A DNA stretch of 11,174 nt from Desulfobacteraceae bacterium (GTDB taxonomy: Bacteria > Desulfobacterota > Desulfobacteria > Desulfobacterales > Desulfobacteraceae): contig PIVQ01000180.1 in the NCBI GenBank assembly GCA_003354055.1, positions 1 through 11,174 of the forward strand. Reading direction: 5' to 3'. Below, piece by piece: positions 1 through 4,636 of this stretch. The notes below the pieces were generated by a model. That model had not been told where the DNA came from, did not search any database, and was given only the letters and a program-made list of their open reading frames with translations. Numbering within the stretch: position 1 is the stretch's first letter; every line of letters begins with the position of its first letter. Position numbers and translations under genes: made by a program.

Positions 1-157
1 TGATCAACGACAATTATAATTCCAGTCTTGGTTTGGCTTGTATAGAGGCTTTCAACAGAAACGAACACAGTAATACAAACGACTTTTGATTAGCTCAATA
101 ATCTACCTTACGGTTGGTGCTTAAAATAATGTACGAGCCGAAAATTAAGTGAAGTAG

Positions 158-325
158 TTAAAGGAAGTGGTTGCTTGGATCTGGATAGCTTTGGTATGTG
201 GGGCTTTCGTTACGATGATCAGCTGTCTCACTACGATTATGTTGTTGATCAGCATCGATCTCATTCAAGATTTCTAATAGTTCGTCCTTGCTCAGGTGGC
301 TTTCAGTAGAATAATCGGTTGGCAT
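158..325 (-). CDS. 55-aa hypothetical protein, copy 1
   Basis: Not a family I recognise. The ORF starts with ATG at 325 and ends in TAA at 158-160. An AGGAG Shine-Dalgarno site lies four bases before the start, inside AAAAGGAGAATT. The product is hydrophilic. Residues 7-25 form a likely amphipathic acidic helix (TESHLSKDELLEILNEIDA), followed by a variable stretch (26-35) and a conserved tail from DHRNESPTYQ to the terminal FL. It has no signal peptide, membrane helix or cysteine. It is 43/55 identical to the ORF at 891-1058 with no indels. Downstream is the left edge of the window; upstream is the Rha remnant on the same strand. The intact frame and good ribosome site favour a real gene, while the codon-change pattern is unusual (see findings). 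Confidence 0.6.
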   Translation of the reverse strand: MPTDYSTESHLSKDELLEILNEIDADQQHNRSETADHRNESPTYQSYPDPSNHFL

Positions 326-380
326 AATTCTCCTTTTCTATTCGATTTTAGTTTAACTAAACTTTGTTTAGTGCTTATTA

Positions 381-407
381 ACTATACCAATTTCCTTCTC
401 TTGTCAA
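381..407 (-). promoter_or_regulatory. Candidate promoter of 55-aa ORF copy 1
   Basis: On the minus strand, TTGACA (407-402) is followed after 15 bases by TATAGT (386-381). It sits about 56 bases ahead of the ORF start. The same boxes at the same spacing occur in copy 2. The 15-base spacer is shorter than the usual 17, so the true -10 box could be the overlapping TAGTTA at spacing 17. Confidence 0.45.
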
Positions 408-519
408 ATTGTTGCATCACGGTAGTCTTTCAAATAAAATTACAGTTTCTCAAAACGTGTACCTTTACTGACACAAACCCAAACTCCGGGAACCCTTGAT
501 TCTTCATGTAACGAAACCT

Positions 520-746
520 ATCAAATCCCATTACCAAAAGCATCCAAGCCTCCCTATTCATTTCAAACATATTGTATGTCTGACCATTCTGTGGGTGGAG
601 ATATGGGGCCAGCGCAAAATTGCGCCCCCCCCTTTAATCGGTATGCGGATGGCTTTCGTTATATCTTTATGCTTTTTTCCAAAATTATCAGCCACCTGTT
701 TACTGGTGGTGGTTGGTACTTTGATTTCGTTGAATATACGAGTTCA
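520..746 (-). pseudogene. Remnant of a phage Rha-type regulatory protein
   Basis: Two reading frames together give a Rha-like protein (Phage_pRha family, regulators found in temperate phages). The first frame, after a TGA at 746-744, reads VPTTTSKQVADNFGKKHKD then ITKAIR, ending at 645. The second frame, from about 630 down, reads GGRNFALAPYLHPQNGQTYN then MFEMNREAWMLLVMGF. These match the family's usual order: TSxQVAxxFGKxHKDV, then NF, then a Y/M-rich strand, R(D/E)xxxLLVMGF. The frame changes at eight consecutive G (632-625). No start codon remains in the N-terminal frame, the segment between AIR and RNF is shortened, and the C-terminus is cut where repeat copy 1 begins. I read it as a broken phage gene. 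Confidence 0.75.
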
Positions 747-890
747 ACTCCATTTCAAATATAGCCGTAGAAAGCATGTATGGGCTTGTATAGAGCGTTT
801 CAACAGAAACGAACACAGAGATTAGCTAATAATCTACCTTACGGTTGGTGCTTAAAATAATGTTCGAGCTGAAAATTAAGTGAAGTAGCT

Positions 891-1058
891 CTAAAGGAAT
901 TGGTTGCTTGGATCTGGAGAGCTTTGGTATGTGGGGCTTTCGTTACGATGATCATTGATGTCTTTACGATTAGGTTGTCGTTCAGCATCAATCTCATTCA
1001 AGATTTCTAATAGTTCGTCCTTGCTCAGGTGGCTTTCAGTAGTTTGATTGGTCGGCAT
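891..1058 (-). CDS. 55-aa hypothetical protein, copy 2
   Basis: Paralogue of the ORF at 158-325, with the same length, the same AGGAG site four bases ahead of ATG at 1058, and TAG at 891-893. Residues 7-25 and 36-46 are identical to copy 1, and at the DNA level codons 7-22 and 36-46 do not differ at all. The changes cluster at residues 4-6 and 26-35, plus residues 47 and 53. The acidic helix followed by a polar tail could suit a small regulator, an antitoxin-like peptide or a precursor peptide, but nothing in the sequence decides this. No processing enzyme or toxin gene is visible nearby. Confidence 0.6.
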   Translation of the reverse strand: MPTNQTTESHLSKDELLEILNEIDAERQPNRKDINDHRNESPTYQSSPDPSNQFL

Positions 1059-1113
1059 AATTCTCCTTTTCTATTCGGTTTTAGTTGAATTAAACTTTAA
1101 TTAGTATTTATTA

Positions 1114-1140
1114 ACTATACCAATTCCCTTCTTTTGTCAA
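1114..1140 (-). promoter_or_regulatory. Candidate promoter of 55-aa ORF copy 2
   Basis: TTGACA (1140-1135), 15 bases, TATAGT (1119-1114) on the minus strand, the same arrangement as in copy 1. The spacer bases differ between the copies while both hexamers are kept. Confidence 0.45.
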
Positions 1141-1230
1141 ATTGTTGTATTTCTATTGTCTCAGAAAGTATACCTTTGGTGACACAGCAAATAGATAGGT
1201 AAACCCTTTATTCCTCATGTAACTAAACCT

Positions 1231-1393
1231 TCCAAAATTAATTGTTCACATAGATTCTCAAAAAGATTTAAGTATTAATAACTTTTAAGGAATTGATTCA
1301 TCAGTATAAATTTCAAAAAAAATTTCCGTGTCTAACATTATGTACCAGGGGTACCTGATGTGGTCTTATGTTTTCGCATTCACCTTTTAGGGC
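1231..1393. other. AT-rich spacer with no clear gene
   Basis: Between repeat copy 2 and the ORF at 1394 I see no supported gene. The only structure is a short GTACC-AGG-GGTAC inverted repeat near 1340-1352. A plus-strand frame from an ATG at about 1339 reads 16 codons (MYQGYLMWSYVFAFTF) to a TAG at 1388-1390, directly in frame with the ORF at 1394. Confidence 0.5.
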
Positions 1394-1564
1394 ATGCATG
1401 TCTTACGTCTGATCGTACAAATAGACGTACCTAATTTTTGGTTATCAGGAATCGATAAGGACACTGATATTTCTGAAAAAAAAGAGCGAATTGTTTGTGG
1501 GGTTCCCGTACGTTACCGTTTTGTAATCTTCATGTCATCTTCGGGTTATGTTGATGTGGTATAA
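1394..1564 (+). CDS. Possible 56-aa ORF, perhaps an eroded gene 3' end
   Basis: A plus-strand frame of 56 codons begins MHVLRLIVQIDVPNFW and ends in YRFVIFMSSSGYVDVV. The ribosome site is weak (TAGGG almost touching the ATG). The frame continues upstream past a TAG at 1388-1390, so this may be the tail of a broken longer gene. Its last 17 codons lie in the duplicated module at 1512-1680. In the second copy the same frame is open (YRFVISMSSSGYDDVVQRI) and stops at the TGA of 2463-2465. Differences between copies fall at first or second codon positions, which argues against present selection on the protein. No family recognised. Confidence 0.25.
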   Translation: MHVLRLIVQIDVPNFWLSGIDKDTDISEKKERIVCGVPVRYRFVIFMSSSGYVDVV

Positions 1565-1680
1565 AAGCTCTGAATGGGATCTTTAACATAGCTCACTTGC
1601 CAAGGGCTATTGATCCCAAGCTTTTGTTCACTCCCTTCCTTATTTACCGGGCCGTCTAATGACGGTCCGGTTTTATTTTT
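1512..1680 (+). ncRNA. Duplicated terminator-ended module A (candidate sRNA)
   Basis: Similarity to 2405-2552 begins abruptly at GTTACCGTTTTGTAATCT and runs to the T-tract of a terminator. Inside lies a hairpin with outer arms GGGATC (1576-1581) and GATCCC (1612-1617) and inner arms ATAGC (1588-1592) and GCTAT (1606-1610). In the other copy the inner part is deleted but a GGGAA/TTCCC stem remains, and one pair has changed T-A to A-T. This suggests an RNA rather than a protein is kept. I found no convincing promoter directly upstream, so it may instead be the 3' part of a longer transcript. Confidence 0.35.
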
Positions 1681-1842
1681 ATCAGACAGTACCAGTTCAA
1701 GATACCCTTCCATTACAATCCAGAACACAGAATCAGGTTTAGGCTCACCGTAATTGAGACCCTGCCCTGAAGGATACTCCCCCGGGAAGGGTACTTGATC
1801 ATTTTTAATGGTAATTTAATCTGATATTTGTTTCCAGGCCAT
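1546..1842 (-). pseudogene. Unrecognised frame interrupted by an in-frame TAA
   Basis: Directly after the STAS stop, a minus-strand frame begins MAWKQISD at 1842 and meets TAA at 1818-1816. It then stays open to 1546, reading ITIKNDQVPFPGEYPSGQGL, NYGEPKPDSVFWIVMEGYLE and onward. The middle has ordinary protein composition, with aromatic and proline-rich motifs. The end (from about 1680 down) runs antisense through module A and its terminator and is unlikely to be original coding sequence. I cannot assign a family. It may be a decayed gene once cotranscribed with the STAS gene, or chance. Confidence 0.25.
1647..1680 (+). terminator. Intrinsic terminator of module A
   Basis: CCGGGCCGTC, loop TAAT, GACGGTCCGG: a 10-bp stem with one G-U pair in the plus-strand RNA, followed by TTTTATTTTT. 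The minus strand has no T-tract, so the direction is clear. Confidence 0.85.
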
Positions 1843-1847
1843 AGGTG

Positions 1848-2186
1848 TTAGCTAAAACATTCAGAATTATTGGTATCAGGCATGATTTTAAAAACGGTCT
1901 CAAGTTTTGTAAGAATAAGTGCATTTCTGACATTGGTACCGACATTCTTTAGAACAAATGATTTCCCCTCTTTTTTGCTCCATTTAAGACCTTCAACCAA
2001 GGTTGCAACTCCGGAAGAATCCATAAAAGTAACAAGGGAAAGATCAACAATCACCTCATTGATATCTTTATTACAAACCAGAAGGAGTTTGTCCCTAAAA
2101 TAAGGAGTGGCATTGGTATCTATTTCCCCTTGAAGTTCAATTTCAGCAATATTTTCTTTTTCTTTGGCTTTTATTGAAAAAATCAT
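1848..2186 (-). CDS. STAS-domain anti-sigma factor antagonist
   Basis: A 112-aa single STAS domain of the SpoIIAA/RsbV type. In that family the protein binds a partner kinase/anti-sigma factor when unphosphorylated and is switched off by phosphorylation of a conserved serine. Visible features are ELQGEIDTNATPYFRDKL (residues 17-34), VIVDLSLVTFMDSSGVATLV (45-64) with the canonical DSSG at 56-59 holding the phosphoacceptor serine, then the usual C-terminal helix. The length is typical. The ribosome site is poor (AAGAAA about 8 bases before ATG). No cognate kinase, anti-sigma factor or phosphatase lies in the window, so the partner must be elsewhere. The gene stands alone, flanked by the two duplicated modules. 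Confidence 0.88.
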   Translation of the reverse strand: MIFSIKAKEKENIAEIELQGEIDTNATPYFRDKLLLVCNKDINEVIVDLSLVTFMDSSGVATLVEGLKWSKKEGKSFVLKNVGTNVRNALILTKLETVFKIMPDTNNSECFS

Positions 2187-2404
2187 AGTTTTATTTCTTA
2201 TATAGTCTATTTTTAAAAAGCTGACTCAAGTTTGGAATACAAAAAAATATTAAACTTTTTTTATTAAGTTTTGACTATACAAATTCTGCTTTATGATTTC
2301 AATCGGGGAAACCCCTAGAAAAGGGATGTTTTTTGCTTATTATTGATATTTGGTACTGTACCGAATTTTTTGGAGACAAATTTTCGCAGTCAAAGAGAAT
2401 GAAG
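2187..2404. other. AT-rich intergenic region upstream of STAS gene
   Basis: No gene seen. On the minus strand TTGAGT (about 2235-2230) with ACTATA or TATATA 17-19 bases on could be the STAS promoter. On the plus strand TTGACT (about 2272-2277) and TATGAT (2293-2298), 15 bases apart, form a weak promoter that could feed module B. GGGGAAACCCC (2305-2315) and GGTACTGTACC (about 2352-2362) are short inverted repeats of unknown meaning. Confidence 0.35.
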
Positions 2405-2552
2405 GTTACCGTTTTGTAATCTCCATGTCATCTTCGGGTTATGATGATGTGGTACAAAGGATCTGAATGGGAACTTTAATATGGCTTCCCAAGCTTTTTG
2501 TTCTCACTCTCCTGATTAGCCGGGCCGTCTGATGACGGTCCGGTTTTATTTT
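2405..2552 (+). ncRNA. Duplicated terminator-ended module B (candidate sRNA)
   Basis: Second copy of the module at 1512-1680, same strand, shorter by an internal deletion of about 17 bases. The internal stem is GGGAA (2469-2473) with TTCCC (2486-2490). It keeps the same AAGCTTTT segment and ends in the same terminator. Upstream sequence shares nothing with module A, so the repeat boundary is sharp at the first G of GTTACCG. Confidence 0.35.
2520..2552 (+). terminator. Intrinsic terminator of module B
   Basis: CCGGGCCGTC, loop TGAT, GACGGTCCGG and TTTTATTTT. The stem is identical to that at 1647-1670 and only the tetraloop differs (TGAT for TAAT). Confidence 0.85.
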
Positions 2553-2646
2553 GCCCTAAATTTGTACCTGTGCCAAAACAGAATAAATTAACAACGATGA
2601 AATCTTACCAACAGAGTAGATAAATTTTTCAAGCAGCGTGGGGAGC
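2553..2646. other. Intergenic stretch without visible feature
   Basis: AT-rich, with no supported ORF, repeat or RNA structure. It separates the repeat-rich left part from the terminator of the glutaredoxin-like gene. Confidence 0.5.
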
Positions 2647-2685
2647 AAAAAAAATCAAAGACCTGGTGACAAACCAGGCCTTTGA
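2647..2685 (-). terminator. Intrinsic terminator after glutaredoxin-like gene
   Basis: In the minus-strand RNA, TCAAAGGCCTGGT pairs with ACCAGGTCTTTGA across a 5-base loop, giving 13 pairs with one G-U, followed by eight T. On the plus strand the G-U becomes an A-C mismatch, so the structure belongs to the minus strand. It lies about 110 bases after the gene's stop. Confidence 0.85.
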
Positions 2686-2793
2686 GAATTGCAATAACTA
2701 CTAACAGGTGGAGGTGCCCATCTGAGGATAGACGCTGTTCATAGTCCAGAAGGGGCATACATTATTAGCAATCGCTTGTAAATGCTATTTAAT

Positions 2794-3048
2794 CTAAGCC
2801 GCTCCCAATGCAGCCAAATCAGCCTTAAGTTCCATTTCATTGAAAACTTTGCCTTCCCGCCATTTCCCGTTCAGCTCAAGGGTCGGGACAACCCAGTCAT
2901 CACCGCCGTTAACCTCAACAATCTTTTGAACAATATGGTCAGGTTGTTTTTCTATTTCAATGCATTCAAACTCAATATTATTGTTTTTTAAATAATTGAC
3001 CGTTTCAGTACAATGGGGACACCAGTGGGCAGAGTAGACTTTCAGCAT
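2794..3048 (-). CDS. Glutaredoxin-like small thioredoxin-fold protein
   Basis: The 84-aa protein starts MLKVYSAHWCPHCTETVNYL. The CPHC active site is at residues 10-13, a cis-proline loop (VVPT) lies near residues 53-56, and the length is that of glutaredoxin/NrdH-type proteins. Such proteins reduce disulfides or mixed thiols in the cytosol; no signal peptide is present. CPHC is the DsbA motif rather than the CPYC of classical glutaredoxins, so the redox potential may be more oxidising (inference). I chose the ATG at 3048 because AAGGA lies nine bases ahead and the protein then begins at the first beta strand. A longer reading would run back into the palindromic terminator. It is the last gene of the minus-strand cluster. 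Confidence 0.88.
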   Translation of the reverse strand: MLKVYSAHWCPHCTETVNYLKNNNIEFECIEIEKQPDHIVQKIVEVNGGDDWVVPTLELNGKWREGKVFNEMELKADLAALGAA

Positions 3049-3086
3049 TCTTAAGATTCCTTTTTGATTTCTTCTCAGCTTCAAAC

Positions 3087-3131
3087 AAAAAAACAGATGC
3101 AGATGCCGGATATCCGGCATCTGCATCTGTT
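3087..3131 (-). terminator. Perfect 20-bp palindromic terminator after htrA
   Basis: Bases 3092-3111 and 3112-3131 are exact reverse complements with no spacer, followed on the minus strand by seven T. It lies just after the htrA stop at 3150. It ends only about 39 bases before the glutaredoxin-like start, leaving no room for an ordinary promoter between them. Confidence 0.9.
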
Positions 3132-3149
3132 GCATTCAATGGAAAACGA

Positions 3150-4565
3150 TTATTCTTTTACAAATCGTACCACAAAGACCTGGCTTCCGCCCCGTCTGAA
3201 CAGCATTTGGGCCACAGCCCCCTTCTTCACTTTTTTAAGGGCTTTGGAATAATCACCTGCGGTTGTGATCTTTTTGTGGTTGAGTTCCACCAGCAGATCC
3301 CCCATCCGAACGCCGGACCGGGCTGCCAGGGTACCAGGCTTGATCTGGGTGACGATGAGGCCCTGAATTCCCACGGGGAATCCGAGACGCTGGGCAATTT
3401 CATTGTCTATCTTTTTGAACATGAATCCAAAATTATCATAGGTATTCTGGCCCTCGTACTGATTGTCCGCAACCTGATCCGGCCGCTCACCCAGTTTCAC
3501 CGAAATGGTCTTTTCACGGCCTTCCCTGATAAGAGCCACCTTGATCTTCTGGCCCACCTTGAAATTGGCAATGGTAATGGTCAAATCCCTTGACGAGTTG
3601 ATCGCTTTGCCGTCTATGCTGACGATCACATCCCCCTGACGGATACCGGCCTTATAGGCTGGGTTTTCTTCGTAGGCCTTGGCCACATATACCCCCTGGC
3701 CCGGATCAAGTTTATAGTACTCTGCCATTTCCTGGCTGACATTCTGTATGGCAACGCCGAGCCAGCCTCTGGATATATGGCTGGATTCCGTGAGCTGTTC
3801 AATAATACCGGTGGCCATGTCTGAGGGAATGGCAAAACCGATGCCCTGGCCGGATTTGACAATAGCGGTGTTGATACCGATGACCTCACCTTTAAGATTG
3901 AGTAAAGGTCCACCTGAATTACCCGGATTGATAGAGGCATCAGTCTGAATAAAATCATCATAGGGACCTGAGCCGATAATCCTGCCCTTTGCGGATATAA
4001 TACCTGCAGTTACAGTCTGCTCAAGGCCAAAGGGGCTTCCGATGGCAACGACCCAGGAACCGACCACGGCTTTTTCAGAAGATCCGAACTTCAGGGGGGT
4101 CAGTCCTTTAGCGTCAATCTTAATAAGGGCCAAATCTGTCATGGGGTCTGTCCCTATGATCTTGGCATCATACTCCTTGTTGTTATGAAGAATAACCTTT
4201 ATCTGGTCTGCATCCTTGATCACATGATTGTTGGTGACAATATATCCTTCTTTAGCAATGATAAATCCGGATCCCAGACTTCGTTCGGTGCGCTTCTGGG
4301 GCTGCGTGCCGAAAAAGTCTTCCATCCCTGGAGGGGTCTGTCCGAATGGGGATCCAAAAAAATGCTGGAACACCCTGCCCCCGCCCTGGATGGTTTTAAC
4401 GGTCTGGATATTGACCACACCAGGTTTTGCCTGTTCTGCCAGCTTGGAAAAACTTGCCGGCACCATGGGAGCGGATGCGATAGCCAGGGCCGGAAGGGCC
4501 AGCAGGCTGACAATAAATAGAGAAACAATACTTAGTTTTATTTTGTTGTTTTTTAATTGGGTCAT
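3150..4565 (-). CDS. htrA: HtrA/DegP-DegQ family periplasmic serine protease
   Basis: A 471-aa Do-like protease with the complete family layout. Residues 1-32 are a signal peptide (NNKIK, hydrophobic core, ALA-type cleavage area). A trypsin-like domain follows with His114 (TNNHV), Asp144 (DPMTDLALI) and Ser217 (GNSGGPL). There are two PDZ domains, about 265-358 and 375-468. It is expected to degrade or refold misfolded envelope proteins in the periplasm. The region at 60-95 is glycine/phenylalanine-rich, like the LA loop of this family. The start is fixed by GGAGG about eight bases before ATG. It lies 71 nt after the sensor kinase on the same strand, so it may be read from the operon, from its own promoter in that gap, or both. 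The context fits envelope-stress control of the protease by the two-component system. Confidence 0.95.
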   Translation of the reverse strand: MTQLKNNKIKLSIVSLFIVSLLALPALAIASAPMVPASFSKLAEQAKPGVVNIQTVKTIQGGGRVFQHFFGSPFGQTPPGMEDFFGTQPQKRTERSLGSGFIIAKEGYIVTNNHVIKDADQIKVILHNNKEYDAKIIGTDPMTDLALIKIDAKGLTPLKFGSSEKAVVGSWVVAIGSPFGLEQTVTAGIISAKGRIIGSGPYDDFIQTDASINPGNSGGPLLNLKGEVIGINTAIVKSGQGIGFAIPSDMATGIIEQLTESSHISRGWLGVAIQNVSQEMAEYYKLDPGQGVYVAKAYEENPAYKAGIRQGDVIVSIDGKAINSSRDLTITIANFKVGQKIKVALIREGREKTISVKLGERPDQVADNQYEGQNTYDNFGFMFKKIDNEIAQRLGFPVGIQGLIVTQIKPGTLAARSGVRMGDLLVELNHKKITTAGDYSKALKKVKKGAVAQMLFRRGGSQVFVVRFVKE

Positions 4566-4636
4566 AGATCACCCTCCTTTGATTATGTTTGAAATCACTT
4601 CGTACGTAATCCAAAGATACTACATAAAGATAACTT

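Larger units (their letters stand above)
35..519 (-). repeat. Direct repeat unit, copy 1 (carries 55-aa ORF)
   Basis: This stretch aligns with 783-1230 along its whole length, in the same orientation. Similarity starts at a shared GGCTTGTATAGAG and ends at a shared CATGTAAC-GAAACCT-type end. The copies share promoter boxes, Shine-Dalgarno site, a 55-codon ORF and the 3' flank after it. Indels occur outside the ORF, for example extra bases near 73-90 here, but none inside it. The two copies are separated by the Rha-like remnant. The unit has no terminal inverted repeats or transposase that I can see. It could be a tandem duplication or two insertions of one element. Confidence 0.85.
783..1230 (-). 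repeat. Direct repeat unit, copy 2 (carries 55-aa ORF)
   Basis: Second copy of the unit at 35-519, offset by about 735-750 bases. The conserved 3' flank of the ORF contains a small perfect hairpin (CGTTTC-AACA-GAAACG, about 797-812), which is partly lost in copy 1. It also contains an AGATTA/TAATCT inverted repeat around 820-836. The upstream end lies near 1230, after which the two copies no longer align convincingly. Confidence 0.85.

Noticed and set aside
347..361. TTTAGTTTAACTAAA palindrome in the leader of 55-aa ORF copy 1, operator-like
   Set aside because: The matching site in copy 2 has lost symmetry, so there is no conservation where everything around it is conserved.
607..630. GC-rich inverted repeat GCGCAA-AA-TTGCGC with flanking G/C runs, terminator-like
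   Set aside because: No T-tract follows on either strand, and the stretch lies within the Rha-like coding remnant.
1..2650. CRISPR array, integron attC sites or insertion-sequence ends as an explanation of the repeats
   Set aside because: There are no short regularly spaced repeats, no attC-type core sites and no transposase or terminal inverted repeats; the repeats occur as two pairs of long diverged copies.
2705..2760. Tiny minus-strand frames (7 and 13 codons, overlapping at ATGA) between the glutaredoxin-like gene and its terminator
   Set aside because: No convincing ribosome site and too short to judge; likely untranslated 3' sequence.
3207..3593. Long plus-strand frames opposite htrA, the kinase and the regulator
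   Set aside because: They are antisense shadows of well-supported genes, without ribosome sites or protein-like motifs.
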